A stretch of 64,000 nucleotides of DNA from Onchidella celtica (Eukaryota > Mollusca > Gastropoda > Systellommatophora > Onchidiidae), in contig OZ007583.1 of assembly GCA_963931925.1 (NCBI GenBank), positions 11,485,276-11,549,275 on the forward strand, read 5' to 3'. The position numbers were made by a program, and so were the translations under genes. Shown one piece after another: positions 1 to 13,221 of the stretch. The notes under the pieces were generated by a model. The model was not told the DNA's origin, searched no databases, and was given only the letters and a program-made list of their open reading frames with translations. Every line of letters begins with the position of its first letter. Within the stretch, counting starts at the first letter, position 1.

Positions 1-663
1 TTTTGCCGAAGGATTTTCCTGTGTGTAAAGCAGTCGAAGTGATTTTCAATATTTTGTAATGTAAGGGTTCACTGGTAAACAAAATAATGAGCATAGATGC
101 ATAAGAACATTGAACATATCGTCGCGGGCCGCTCTTGAGTTTAGAAAGGGCTGCGTGTTCCCTTGCGGGCCGCAGGTTTGGCATGTCTGCTGTACAGTAC
201 AAGACATCTTCATTTCACTCCCAGAGAACAACGTTCCAGGAAGCACGTTCTTCCACGCGAGCAGCGACATTTTTTTTGTAGCAAGATATTCATTTTCCTA
301 ACTTGACAACCTTCCAAATAATACTCATTCATGGCCTGCTTTATAATGGAATTTCCCTGGCGTCGCCAGTTTTTTTTTTCCTTTTCTTTCAATATTTCCT
401 GGCCGGTTTTTACGTTTCAGCGTTTTTAGCATTACACCCTGGCATGTCTTGATCCCCCCAACTCAGGGTTTCTAAAAACTGGGTGGAACATGGCATCAGT
501 TTGGTTTGTCTGGGGGGAAACCATGTTTGAAGCCGAGGGTGAAATGCAGGAACAGATTAGTTGGTTAAGAGGGGTGTTTCTGGATTTCCATATGATCGGA
601 GGCATCGGAGATCAAGTTTTCAGAATCATCGCACTAGCATCTTCATCCCTTTTCACTCTAACC

Positions 664-883
664 CAGGGGTCACCAAACTACGGCCCTCGGGCCGGATCCG
701 GCCCGCGACGTCAGTTCATCCGGCCCGCCATGGTACTTGATTTTGTTTGATAAAACCAGGGATATCTAGAGCTCTAGAGTTTTTCTTCTGGCCTGCAAGT
801 ATTGAACAGATTGCTTATGCGGCCCGCGCTTGTAAGTCTGTCAGTTATCCGGCCCTCTGGTGAAAAAAGTTTGGTGACCTCTG
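664..883. mobile_element. Non-autonomous hAT element, complete, 8-bp TSD
   Basis: A 220-bp element starts CAGGGGTCACCAAACT and ends in the inverse AGTTTGGTGACCTCTG, with GC-rich subterminal GGGCCGGAT arms. It is flanked by a perfect 8-bp duplication CTCTAACC (656-663 and 884-891). The CAG-start ends and 8-bp duplication are diagnostic of the hAT superfamily. It has no coding capacity. Confidence 0.9.
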
Positions 884-1380
884 CTCTAACCCCACTCCAG
901 TGCCATTTTTTTTGTTTATACCCTCTCTTTCTCAGTCATTCTTTCTCTTCTCACTCCTCTTTCTCTCCCCCCCCCCCTCCATGAAAGAACCAGCATAGAG
1001 CAAAGAGATGCCGCCAAAACCGAATGTTGAGCTTTGAATGAATGAGGTAGCGAGATTGGCTGGTGGCGGGTAATCTCATTGGATCAATACATAATATATT
1101 GCCGGTATAAGAGTGGGCGATTCCAGCCACAGTGGATTTGAGTCCGAAGCCCCATGGAATTAATTTCTTTCTGGGGCGAAATCGGGGCGATTCTCGTTAT
1201 TTGGGATCCTCGTTCGATCTTCAGGGTTTGTGGATGAGATTGTGAATTGTAATCGAGATAGCCCGAACGGCATCAACATGAGACATGTTTGGACCGGTTT
1301 CTTGCAGTGCGAGCGGTTTCAGTAAGGAAAGCCGCACATCATCAGGGAGAATGTTGATGACGAGAACGACGACAATATTA

Positions 1381-1583
1381 TCATGACAGGGATGCCAAAA
1401 GTCCGGTTTTTCCGGTTTCCCCCCCCCCCCCCGGTTTTCTGTGTATTTTATTGTATTTTTGTGTGTTAGTGACTATTTAAAAACTGTTAAAAAATGTTTG
1501 CTTTGGTGCAAATACTAGGACACGTTCATTTTTCAGGTTTTTTTTTTTTTTTTTGCAAAAATCATTTGGCATCCCTGTCATGA
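1381..1583. mobile_element. Short hAT-like element
   Basis: Inverted ends CAGGGATGCCAAA (1387-1399) and TTTGGCATCCCTG (1565-1577) enclose C-rich (14 C at 1419-1432) and T-rich tracts. TCATGA borders both sides; since it is palindromic it may be part of longer ends or a 6-bp duplication. An 8-bp duplication is not seen, so the superfamily is less sure than for its neighbours. Confidence 0.65.
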
Positions 1584-1635
1584 TGATGCGAGGTACGCGA
1601 TCGGGAAGAACCAACGCCATCTATAAGGTTCACAC

Positions 1636-1809
1636 GAGTATTTCTCAAGCTGGGGCTTAATAGTGCCTTACTGGTGGGGCGTGGGACTTCAGACTGGGTA
1701 CTAGAAGGGATACTGACCTGGTCCGATCATGGTGGGGCTCACGTTTTTTTTTTTTTTTTTGAAGATTGAAAAGGGGGGGGGGGGAGACAAAAAGGAGTGG
1801 GAAACACTG
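1636..1809. mobile_element. Short hAT-like element, related to the one at 3332
   Basis: The left end GAGTATTTCTCAAGC and right end GTGGGAAACACTG are inverse variants of CAGTGTTTCTCAA. The inner segment GGTGGGGCGTGGGACTTCAG matches the 3332-3768 element. Flanks GTTCACAC (1628-1635) and GCTCACAC (1810-1817) agree at 7 of 8 positions, as expected for an aged 8-bp duplication. Confidence 0.7.
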
Positions 1810-1838
1810 GCTCACACACACACGCACACACCTACAAA

Positions 1839-2099
1839 CAGGGTTCCTGCGCACCTCTGGAATTCCAGGGGCCCCTGGAAAACCCCTGGAATTTTAAATG
1901 TTTATTAAAACCCCCTGGAAAAAGTGAAAGACCCCTGGAATAGCCCTGAAATTTGCCCCATATGAAAAAAAAAACAAAACAAAACGGGAGAATGAGAGTT
2001 ACTTTTTTTTTTTTCCCCTTATTTTCCGACCTTTAAGTACCCCTGGAATTTAACATTTTACACCTGGAAAAAAATTCTTAAAGAGATGCAGGAACCCTG
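1839..2099. mobile_element. hAT-like element with CCTGGAA repeats
   Basis: Ends are CAGGGTTCCTGC (1839-1850) and its inverse GCAGGAACCCTG (2088-2099). The interior repeats CCCCTGGAA many times, a pattern known from hAT MITEs whose ends read CAGGGTTCC and whose body is CTGGAA-rich. The flanks are microsatellite, so a duplication cannot be read. Confidence 0.65.
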
Positions 2100-2994
2100 T
2101 ATAAACACACGCGCACACACACACAAAAGCGGGAGGAGGATGTACTAATGTCCCATAAACATGGTTTACGCGAAAAGAAAAAAGGGGGTGGGGGAAGAGA
2201 AGCTCGCAAGCAACAGTCGTTACAGGAAGTAAACTATTTTATCAACTCAAACGCTGACTGAAAAGACACCAACAGGAAAAAATCAACAACTTTCAACGCG
2301 CGCCAGAAAACGGTGCAGTTAGTTTCCAGATTACGTGTTTGTCTCAACCTTAGTTTCTCGCAAGTCGGAGAAGGATTCAAAACAGTTTGAACAAAAATGG
2401 CTATACATAAACATGTAAACTGAAGGCTCAGAATCAGCAACTTACGGGAATGGACTTTCATGAGATTTTGGTTCTTAACTAATAAATAGCCATAGATATT
2501 TGTGTTTTTATTTCGTCGCGGGCGTTTCTCTTTTCTTTCTCCCTCCACCCTCTTTCTCCTATTCTCTCTCCCCCCCCCCCCCAAACCTCCACCAATAAAA
2601 CGTGTCTTCAAATAAGAAAGGACGAGAACTGTGTTGATGCGATACGATAAAAGGGGTTGCGCCCCCTTCTCTCAAGTGGTGGAAACTGAAGGGGCGGGCA
2701 GGAAATACAAGGAATTTGCGTCTTCCGTGGTGTCTTGAACTGTCTTTTATATTAATTTCAAACTTAAATTGTTTTTGTTTTTTTTTTCCTTTGCACGTTC
2801 GTTTAATCTTTGAACTATCTATAAAACCACACATAAAACTCGAAATGACATTCAAATTATACAATCGCCCGTTTCAGACCCGTACAAAACAACTTTTGAG
2901 AATTTTACCAACATGATAAAATGTATACGAAACCATTTAATTCTATTTAAGAAATTTAGAAGCCCTGAATGCGATACATAAGGTATCCGTACCT

Positions 2995-3950
2995 TAATAG
3001 ACCGTGATAAGCGCAAAGTGGCCGTTATCGAGCCCCAACTCAAACTCGCGGTCGTCCGTTATGATGGCAGTTGCCATTTGGTCCAATTTTCATTTGCTTG
3101 TAACATTGTGTTTAATTTCAACCTGCGGTTTATCGAACGCTTTATAGCCAGGATTTCTCACCTTTTCCTTCACGATCTTCCCAGCCTGGGAGTCAACACT
3201 TGAAGTAATGTCGTTTTTCTCTCTTTTTCCCTGATCTGCGGGAGAGGCGTGCATTCCTCCCCAGGTCAAAAAAATAAATAAAATTCGCCTCCCGTTTGCA
3301 TTGTTGTAGATGCTTTAGGAAATATCTAAACCAGTGTTTCTCAAGGTGGGGCGTGTGCCCCAAAGTGGGACCTGGCAGTATTTTGGTGGGGTGTGGGACT
3401 CCAGAATGGGTTGTAAGGTTTTCATAGAAATCTTACATTTATAGTGTATTTTAACTTACATGTATAGATAAACTATCGTTTGTTTATGTTGTGTTGACGA
3501 TTTCCGTTTTGAGCTCGGATTGAAACATCGAACTTAATACATTTTTTGTATATACCTGACTTTAATGCTTTTGCGCAGCCTAGCCAGTTATGTTTTTTAA
3601 GTAAATTTTTTCCTGAGTAAATACAGACTGAATTTTTAAATATGATTCAAAAGCTTTTTGTGTGTACTGTATACTAAGTTTGTCGGGCCATTTTTGGGCG
3701 CAGGTTTTTTTGTTTTTTATTTCGAAAACTGAAGTGGGGCATGGGACATAACAAGTTGAGAAACACCGAGCAAAACTCTTATTTGGAGAACAAGGCGAGG
3801 AAATGTCAGGTTTCAATGTTGTGGCCTTGCAAACTGAAATTGGGTTTGACAGCTTTTCATGATGGCACACCCAGATTTAAGTTTGATTTTGACTTTGGGG
3901 TTTTTACGGCACTTCGGAATGATAATGGCCACTTTGCGCCCTTCACGGTG
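2995..3950. repeat. Inverted repeat pair flanking the hAT at 3332
   Basis: A segment near 3003-3033 (CCGTGATAAGCGCAAAGTGG) recurs inverted near 3922-3948 (CCACTTTGCGCCCTTCACGG). A third relative lies at 51085-51120 in a NUB1 intron. The pair probably marks the ends of one roughly 500-bp element later split by the hAT. Superfamily unknown. Confidence 0.5.
3332..3768. mobile_element. Non-autonomous hAT element (CAGTGTTTCTCAA ends)
   Basis: The left end is CAGTGTTTCTCAAGGTGGGG and the right end AAGTTGAGAAACACCG. Flanks ATCTAAAC (3324-3331) and AGCAAAAC (3769-3776) match at 6 of 8 positions, suggesting a decayed duplication and hence an older insertion. It lies between inverted repeats of a different element (about 3000 and 3945). 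Confidence 0.75.
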
Positions 3951-5017
3951 TGTTTGGGTACACGTTCTTTATTTATATTTCCCATTCAGAGCTGTCAAGT
4001 CCAACACAGAAGCAATAGATTCATATAATTTTAACACATTGGGAAAAAAAATGGCTTTGTGTTGACCACACTCCTTGATAACTGAACGAACAAGAGTAGT
4101 TACCATAGAGTTCTGTGCATAGGATTCACCGTGTTTACACGGTGCCCAGATTTAAGCACACAACTTCTTTATGTCCCTTGTGGTATTTTATTGGCATATT
4201 TTTAATTTCTGGAACGAGCACTTTCTGCTGTTCACGCTCAATCACATTTAAACATTTATGAACAAACAGAAGGTGAAGATCACAACATCAACACCCCCCC
4301 CCCCCCACCCCACCCCCTTATTTCAGTAAATATTTATTGCAAAGAAGAAGATTCAACCCGAGGCACAGATTACCGAGTCGATCCATTCCTTCACGATATA
4401 CTCAACAACTTATGCAGTTGCACGTATAAACACGGTGAAGGCCACGCAGAGAGCTCTATGGTACTACCCTAATTCGTTCAGTTATCAATGACTGTGGTGC
4501 GAATTGTTGCGTTGTTGACATGGATGATACGCGGGGAAAGGAGGGGGGGGGGGGAAGAGTCGGCTGGTCAGTTTCTGCTACTGCACATGGTTGTGTCCCA
4601 CACGTTCTGTTTTTGTGACAGACTGTTGCACAAGAGACACTAATTATGTTGTGACTTTTAATTTTTTGTCGTTGTTCGTGTCACGTTTTCCTGCTCGGCC
4701 ATTTCATTGATTGATACCAGAGCTGTCGGCCAATCTGCTGCTGTTTACTGTGGCGCCATGAAACGGACAGTGAACCCAAACAACAACAGCAACATAGCAA
4801 CAAGGAAGTTGTTTCATAGATTTGTATCCCTTGGTACCAAAGTCATTTAGTGGTTCAGACATAGAAATTTTGATATTGGCAGAGGCTGTTGGATCACAGT
4901 GTTTGACTTTTGTTGACTTTAATTGTACTGCTTATTTTACTCAATGATATGCCCGGCATTATTACACCTGGGATGAACATGTGCTACCCCCCCCCCCCCC
5001 CCAACCCTGTCTGTGTG

Positions 5018-5049
<32 letters not shown>

Positions 5050-8000
5050 GCTGTGATCAAGAAAGTTTCCCGTAATAATCTTCAGTCTTGTTACAGATGT
5101 TATGTGCACCAGTGCACCACGCACTCATTTCCAGGTTTGGAAACTGCATCAAATGGTACGTGTGTCAAATGCGCCATGAGCTAGACTTATCACAAGGAGG
5201 AAAAGAAAAAGATCATTGTATTTTATCGCCATAGCATTTTAAAAGATTGCCCGAAATTGAATAAACACAATAGACCGACACAAAGGAGACTAGCTGGGTT
5301 AGAAGTTGGCACTTAAGAAAATGAATTTTCTAATTTTTAAAATTGCCATAATATTATTGTCCTTAAAGCTGTGGCAATGAGCAAATAAAAGGCCAAAATT
5401 GCACCCTAAGGAAATACGTTTTGTTTTCCAGACTATGATTTTATTTTATTTGACACAATTCAGTGTTTGAAAGATCTATAAATTTGATACCAGCACGGTC
5501 ACTCCAGATCAGCCATGCATACACCACACTAGTGTCTCTCAACTAACGATGTGCTGCGGGCTGTTCATTTGACACCAAACTGGAGGGCATTGTCCGTATT
5601 CAGGCCTGGTTTCTCACAGTGAAACCTCTCACGGCCATTGGGAAGGAAACTGACGGGCGCGAGGTGTTTAGAATCAGTGCACATCGCCTTTCACTGACCA
5701 CTCAGCTGTGTGCTGCGAGTTATCTCTCCATACTCTTTTTATATTCAGAACTGAATTGCTTGCACAAACTGATTGCAAAGAAAAGAAATTTGAAAATTAA
5801 TAAAATATATAAAAAATCGGCATAGCCTTTCATTGTCCTGTGACATATTTTAAAAGTAGCTCGAGGCCTTCACCATGTCACTGAAATGCGTGAAGTTTCC
5901 AACCACCATCAATTCACTTTCCAAAGATCAAGTTTCTAGTGATGCGTGCATAATGAAAACAAATGTAATGCGTGAAAATGTTCAAGGAGTGGAAGCCAGA
6001 TTTGACATTAAAATTAAAGAAACAAATATTTGAAAACGGTCAGAACCAACTTCGCTTTTCAAGAGCGGGCAAACTGGATCAAGAAGGAGCAGAAGCAAGT
6101 GAATTTTGTGAAACTGCGCCATTATCATCATGTGAAAATCCGAATTCAAAGCCGCATCACGGGCAGGAAAGCGGAGTTAAAATGGCTCGTCATGACCTCA
6201 GCGGCACGAAGGCGCGCGAGATTTTGTTCACTCACAAACTCACGCCATTCAGATCAATAGCAACGGCCGAGCCTCGCACGCGCCTCCCGGCCTTCTCTCG
6301 CTAATCCCGCTGATGTAGTTCAACAGTATGTCTGCGTGTGTGTGCCTGCACCTGTGCGCTGGTATTGCGTAGTACATTTATGTGTGCGGAGGCAGATTCT
6401 CTGACCAGCATCGCCGGTGTGGGAATGGCCGATACCAGGATTTTTTTTTTTTTAATGGGAAGGTGAGTACTGTAGATTAGGAGTGCCGCTTCGTGCGACG
6501 TGTAGAGGATTTTAATCCTCTCTCAGCGCGTTTTAGTAACCCAGATTGGGGATGGACAGACGTGGAAATATGAAAAACAGATAAACTGTACTTACATGCA
6601 GTGCAAATGCAGGCGACATGCAACCCTCAGTAAATCCCAAGATCAGTGACGAGAATGATGCCCACTTTTTTTTTGGGTCCCTTTTAAGAGAATGACTCGG
6701 TCGAGCATATAGACATATTTTATAATTCTAACTCTCTGGACATGGTCTGTGTATGATGCCAATTCAGGGAGAGATGTTTTCCCTGAAATGTAGATTTAAA
6801 ATCGTACATCGTAAGCAAAGCGAAAGAGTTATGGAGCAAAATTCTCAAAGACAAGCACATTCTATTGTTACTAAGTAAATTCTCCATTAGAAAAATATAG
6901 ACAGCTGTGAAATGGGTAACTGCTGTTACCATGACACAGAACTATTGATACGCCACGTGTGGGTGGACGATATTACCCTGTCGTTTCAGACAGGACGACT
7001 TTAGAAGTTTGAAAGCCTTTCATGCTATGCTAAAGGATCTGTTTACCCACGGTTTTCGTGCACTGTTCTTATTTAGTTACAAAAATTTAATGTTTTCGAT
7101 GAAATCGGATGGTATTCATACAAAGGTAACGCGCGGTGGCTCAGACTAAATACTATAGAATGGTCAGCAGAACAGCACCTATCTAAAGGTAAAATAACTA
7201 TCATAATCATTGTTTTTCATGTAATTAATACACGTAGCAGATTAAAAATATTTACCGCCTATATGAATTTAAGCTGCAAATTTGCTCAAAGATTTGGGGA
7301 CGTCTTTAGAGCCTGTAATCGTTTGCCTTTAAAAGTATAAACGAAAGTATCTGACTGATTGGTAGAGCAAGGGACGCGATAGTATCGAAGATTCAGTAAT
7401 CGGACGATCTCATATCTATATCAAACAACGGCCGTGCCCGTGCAAGAAAAACTGCAATACGTGAGATATTTCAACTTTGCTGGCGCACACGTCGTTCACT
7501 ATAGCATTCGTCTGTCTGGGTCTTTTGGTGCTGTATGTAAGAGTGGTGCGCACAGTTACCTTGTGTCTTGGCACCAAATCAGAGGTGGAATACTTGTAAC
7601 ATACACGTGAACGCGCAGTGCGTGGCCAAGATTGTCGTGAGAATAAACAGGTGAGTGAGTTATTTCTCAAGTTTAAATTTGGTTATTCAGTGTTGTAAGC
7701 TATGAAGTGTATGGCTTGGTGCAATGCTGGAATCGACGGTTTGCTGAATGTATTATCGTAGGTATTGGTCATATTAATCTGCTCTTCAGAAACTTCAAAC
7801 AACTGCCTTATACCCAATTGCTCTTGTCAAGTTTTATGACCTGTAAGATGATTTGGAGTCTTGAAATTACATTTGTCTTACTGAACATCACAGTTAGAAC
7901 TGCTGCTCTGTTGCGACTGTATATATATATAGAAAGATTACTAGTCCCACGCTCAACCTACAGTGTCTGTAGTCAAAACCTTAAATGCATACGTACATGT

Positions 8001-8555
8001 CAAAGCAGTGCATTGAGTGAGCATCAGGTTTGGATCCTAAGCAGTTTAATGTGTCGAACACCTGCTCATTTGATGCACCTACATCTTTCATTTTTTTTTT
8101 ATATTAATACACACACAATATTTTTTGTGTGGAAACTCACACCTGATGAAATGTTATCAAACTACAAACAGCTCAGCCGTTGATAATAATCACGTATCAC
8201 AAGCACCCGGTTCATCCGCTCGTTTCAGCGTACGCCTCGAATTTGCATCCATCTTATCGTTAGTGACACCTGTTCTCAGTATTGATAACAAACAAGAAAC
8301 TGTGAAGATAATGTCTTGTTTCTTGACTTTATGTGGATGACGGGTGCTGGATCTGGGGTTTCTTTAACCTGCCTGATCTGTTAACACGAAAAAAAAGGAA
8401 TGAGTACACAGTTTCATACTCCAGCTTTCTGGCGGATCTTCTTCTGTTCTTGTCTGTCTTTTACGTCATTCTGTCGTCTCCAAACACAAAAGAAATATTT
8501 GGTCAGTACATTAATTGTTCATTCCAGGCCGTCAACATGACGGGATGTCATTAAT

Positions 8556-8872
8556 AAAACGACGACAACAATAACAACAACAGCAACAACAACAATTACA
8601 TCAACAGTAAAGGATAAGGAGAAGAAAACTTCGTAGTTATTAATCCTGAACTCTGGTAAAACTGACAAAAATTGTATAGTGGAGTTGCGACTCCAGTTTC
8701 AACAGCAAAACTAAGGGGAGATGATCGATAATAATGGGTAAGACATAATAAACTACAATAATATGTTTTTAAAAAAAGGCTACTGTTACATTGCCAGTCG
8801 GCTTTCATCACGCCCATCATCCGGGGTTACACGCTAGTGTTGGCAAAAGCAACAACAACAACAACAACAAAA
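8556..8872 (+). repeat. (AAC)n microsatellites
   Basis: Interrupted ACAACA tracts at about 8564-8602 and 8850-8872. No gene overlaps them. Confidence 0.75.
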
Positions 8873-10452
8873 GAGGAAAATTGAGTATCCGTTGTCTTTT
8901 TGCTGCTCTCAGTAATTACTTTAGTACGAATGTCACTTACTCATAAAGTAGCTGCATTAGTTAGCACTTATAAAAGAAGTAAATCCTGACACATGGTGTC
9001 CAACGGGTAGATACTGGTACAAACATGTGTGTTTTATACACATGGAGCCGGTGATAATTTTTAAAAAATGTATAGATAGTTAAATGTCAACAGCTTACAA
9101 CGACAGAAGGTCTCAGATCCCCTTTGAAATATCTAAGAACACCTTCCTTTGAGTTTTGGTATTGATTTATGTACCATTTTTATATTGGGACTGTATGTGC
9201 TGCTCATGCGCTTATGCATAGTTATGCTGACCGCTCAGTGCCTGTACACATAGTCATGATTACGTACATTTGAGAAAAGGTTAACTGTTTTGTTCCAGCA
9301 GGAATAGTCCAGTAGGCGAGCTGAGTGAAAAAGACAATCCGTGGACTCAGTGGTTGGGAGCAATCCCTGTATTCAATTGGCAGTAGCTTTGTGTTGTTTG
9401 TTTGATTTCGTTTTTAGATCTTTCGCCCTGCGAATCAAATACAAAAGTCAACAAGAGCCAGGCTCGCAGGTCGATTGGCAGATCGAACCATGCCATTGAC
9501 AAAAGCGTGCCTCTTTGTTTTTTAAAAGTTTTTCTCCACTATCCCTCAGCACCAGGAATGATGCGTAACGCCTGGTATCTCAGGTATTGATCGTCTATCA
9601 GCCGCGTTAAATATTGCAGCTTTTCTAATCCGTATATCGATGTTGAACAGCGCAGGTAGGCTGGCCAGTTTTTCCGAGGTCCGAGTAATTAATGAAGAAC
9701 CGTTCTTTTAGCAGAGCTTAAAGCCGGTGGCGTCTGACTTTTCATTTAAAATTCCGTGTCACTGATGGTATTGACTGTTTCTGACCAGGCATTGCGAAAT
9801 GAATAGAGCTGTCGACCTCACGCAGAGGTGGTCATCAGGTGGACAAAGACAGACTTGAGGCCGCACATAATGATACTGTTATTGCGCATGTCTGCAGACT
9901 CAGAGACGGGTGAGCTACAGGTAGAGTGATCAGTGGCCACTTATAGCGTAAGTTTATTAAGGAGTGAAACTATCAATTGCAATGCTCTGGAATTGCATGG
10001 TTACGCAGGTGTCAGCTAGTGTGAACTATGACAGATTAGTTCTTCTTGAAGCGTTGATTAAGACAGATATTCTTCCTTTTTAATCGTTGGCATTTTTCCC
10101 TTTTAAATAGAATATCTAGTACAAGTGCCGGTATCCTTCACTTCATTTGGGTCTTTTTTGTGTTATCTGCCATTGGCGTTTTGTTACTGCCTTATGGTTC
10201 CCATTGGACTTTGAAGAGGGAAGAGACAGTGAGGAAGGACCTTAAGTTGCATACGTGTATTTTTTTTTCTTATGTCGGCAGGGCTTGGAGAGAAAATGGA
10301 AGCTTGAAGTGATTGCGATAAAACATCATTGATTTGTCCTTTTTTAAAAATTCTTTTCCGTAGACAGTAATCTTGCAAGGACAGCGACGACAAGGGTAGA
10401 AATGTCAAATGTCAAGGGACACAGAATACCCAGTGCTATTTGAGATGTTATA

Positions 10453-10490
10453 GTGTAAGATCTATGTTACGGTGTAAGATCTATGTTACG
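10453..10490 (+). repeat. 19-bp tandem duplication
   Basis: GTGTAAGATCTATGTTACG occurs twice in perfect tandem, followed by a third partial unit. Too short to classify. Confidence 0.8.
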
Positions 10491-11458
10491 GTGTAATGGA
10501 CAATATCACTTAAAAAGTTAGGGTAGATGTTCGAAAGTGCACAGATGCCTAAAGTGATATTATCAGCTTTGCGACCTCAGATATCAGGATGCACCATTTT
10601 TTACTGCAGTTTTTGAATTCTCTATTGCGCGTTTTTCACCACCAGTTCTGAATGCTAAACAGCTGTCAAAGCTTTGTGAGTCAAGTCTGGAGACTTGGTC
10701 TAGTTGACATTATCAGAAAGCAAAAGCTGAATTTCTGAAAACTTTGAATGTTTAATCATTACATGTCCAAGTACTCGACGGGCTCGTCCCCAAGGGACAC
10801 GGGCTGTTTTTGATATGAATCCAAGCCTCTAGACAATGACTTTTGTGTATTAATATTACTAGTAATTTTGCAAGTCCGTGAACACAAGAGGCTACCGCTG
10901 CCTTTCCAGGCCACTGGGCAAGATACCAAGAACGTAGCGCGAGGAGTATCGTCGGGACATGATGAACTTTGGTACAGTTTTCTGTGCCCCAAGTCCAGAA
11001 TGTGCGCACGGATACTGATTGGCACCAGCTGGGTGAAATGTGAAGCCATGTCCTGTGCTTGATGTCGTCACTCGCGAAACTCCCGTAACAATTACGAAAC
11101 ATTAATTGTTTTCAACTTCACAATACAAAGTTTCGTAGAGGTAAAAGTTTGTTCCACAGAATTAATGAAAAGGAATGCGAATTAGGAGGCTCGTTCCACT
11201 CCCAATCTAGCCACCAGGGGTTAGAAATGAGAAATAAGCTGTATGCAACCAATACAACCAAATGCATTGCGAAAGATAGTGAGCTCACTTGTGTTTATAT
11301 GTCTGAAGTTTCCGCGTAACTTTGTTGTTCGAGAGACAGATCGAGACAGGAGGCTTGCATGTGAAAAGGGGATGGCATTACTTTACCACCAGACTGCAGA
11401 TAACTTTGTTGCAAATCTTTACTGGCAATTTGGAACAGAGCTGTTTGGGGAAACTTGT

Positions 11459-11685
11459 AAATCGTCGGGTATTGTCGCTATATTTGTATGGGCGTTTTTT
11501 ACCTTTTGGAGACTTGAGTAAATCAGAATTTTGTTCATTACGCTTCAAAATTTAAACTTCCATAAAAATTGCAACGAAAAATGCACCCATATGACTCTTT
11601 TGCATAATAATTTCATGACAAAATCTTAAAATCGGCAAAAGGTCGCGTACAGCAATATGGCAAACGCCCCTTGATATTTTTTGCA
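11459..11685 (+). mobile_element. MITE family B, copy 1
   Basis: The inner blocks TTACCTTTTGGAGACTTGAG and AAAATCGGCAAAAGGTCG, and the right end GCAATATGGCAAACGCCCC, match copies 2 to 4. It lies upstream of CSRNP. Confidence 0.7.
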
Positions 11686-12858
11686 CCAGAGACCTCAGAA
11701 CAACATTGACTCAAGAAGTGTTTGGGGGAGGGGGTAGGGGGTGGGGTGGCAGTGCGCGAGGCGATGACATGTCAGTCAAATATGTCTGCGGGCCCAATGA
11801 AAAGGTCAGACTTCTTGAGCTGGTGTAAACTTGGGCTGGATAACTTCTTGCTGTAATGCCAGCTTTCATGTATTGAAGACCAATAGTTTTGCCCCCTCGG
11901 TCTCTGGCAGTAGGTTGAGATCCAGCAAATAATCAATAGCGGTGGGTGGGAGGCGGTGTTCACACAGTTGAGCTGTGATATCGGTGCCTTGTGTATGTGT
12001 GTCTGTAGGTGGGTGTGGGGAAGGATGGAAGAGACGGAGACAAACCCTTCCGTGTGTATGCGGGGGCGTGGGTAAATGACTGGCTATTCTGAGATCAGCA
12101 GCTTAGTGTTGCCTTCTTGTCTGTCGTCCTATCCAGTCTTTCTGGTGTCATCGGACACTGTTTATTCCTAGTACTGTTCGGTCGTTACATTACTATTACT
12201 GTCTATGTACATACCGGTGCTTAGTGTGAGTGTATTCAGTTTAAGGAGTTAAGCACTGTGGTGAGTACATAGCTAGTGTATTGTAGTATGATTGGGAATT
12301 CTGTCTCTTTCTTTCTGTGGCTTTTTCTCTCTCGCTTTCTCTCCCCTCCCCGCCCTCTGTCTCGCTCCTTCCCCTCTCTCCCCCCCCCCTCTTTTTCTCT
12401 CTCATTCTCTCTCCCTCTCACCTCCCAATTGAGAACACATAAAGGGTTGCAATATTTTATCCACATTTTAGTTTTCCAAGATGATTCATTTCTGTGTGAC
12501 AAAAACAAAATCAAACAACCAAAATAAGCACAGGTTTTAAAGGTTGAACATCTTTTGGCATTTCCGCTGTCTTTTGAATCCTACCAATATTTCAATTCAG
12601 CTCTCAAATCTGAGCATTCCAATTTTTGTTTTCGCTATAATTTTGTTTGCTGGTTTGTCTGTTATCCCCCCCCCCCCCAATCCACACCGAATGTGCTATG
12701 TACAGCTTTGGGCTGTAGTAAGGGAGTATAGGTTCATAGGTAGATTTAAGGGCGTGTGAGTGTAGAGGTTGATCTTAGAAGCTAGAGCAACTGGCATGAA
12801 TGTTACGAACAAGAGATAATATGAATCACTGAGGTATTAATGTGCTCTTTGCCACAGG

Positions 12859-13221
12859 TGAGCGTGGGATCGGAGTGAGGCAAATGTCCACCATGTGTCC
12901 AGTCAGTCCAGATAACCCAGGCCCCCAACACCACCAGCATCCTGTCCCTGAGGTCTGCAGAAAGCATCACACCAAGTAAATACCAACTGGCAGTACTGCA
13001 AAGGACTCGCTGAAGCTGAACCATTGCGGCCTGTACAGGCTGCCCGACAGCGACTACCACCAACACCGGCAGCACCATGGCGCCCGTCATGCTGAAGCGG
13101 AAGCTGGAGGAGGCGGTGGACGATGGGGGAGGACCAGGGAATGCCACCACCTCCAACGGTCAGTCGGAGAGTGATGACAGCAACTGTAGCGCCGGAAGCA
13201 CGGACGCCCTGGCGCCAGAAG
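12859..13221 (+). CDS. CSRNP: CSRNP first coding exon with 5' UTR part
   Basis: The coding part is 13077-13221 (48 codons plus one base), beginning [12 protein letters not shown] and ending in a GAAG|GTGAGT donor. Vertebrate CSRNP proteins also begin with a short LLKRKF-like motif, so the start is credible. A good acceptor (tctttgccacag) ends at 12858, so the exon probably opens at 12859 with about 218 nt of 5' UTR and a further untranslated exon lies upstream. The 5' border is inference; the coding part is firm. Confidence 0.75.

Larger units (their letters stand above)
967..5002. repeat. Cluster of long poly-C / poly-G runs
   Basis: Runs of 11-16 bases lie at 967-977, 1419-1432, 1773-1784 (G), 2570-2582, 4294-4306, 4543-4554 (G) and 4987-5002. 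Further ones are at 12666-12678, 16640-16654 and 57521-57539. A (CT)n tract follows the last of the cluster at 5027-5049. Confidence 0.9.
3951..12858. other. CSRNP 5' flank without a recognised gene
   Basis: AT-rich sequence with scattered microsatellites, MITE family B copy 1 (11459-11685), a 19-bp tandem repeat, and CT tracts at 12300-12430. Short open frames show no domain I recognise. A donor-like CAG|GTGAGT at about 7650 could end a 5' untranslated exon of CSRNP, but nothing else supports it. Confidence 0.6.

Noticed and set aside
5505-5600. hAT-like GTGTCTCTCAACTAACG end
   Set aside because: Only one end with a partial match; no partner end or duplication found.
7400-7650. GC-richer segment ending in CAG|GTGAGT, possible first CSRNP exon
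   Set aside because: A single good donor motif is weak evidence over 5 kb from the next exon, with no core promoter motif recognised.
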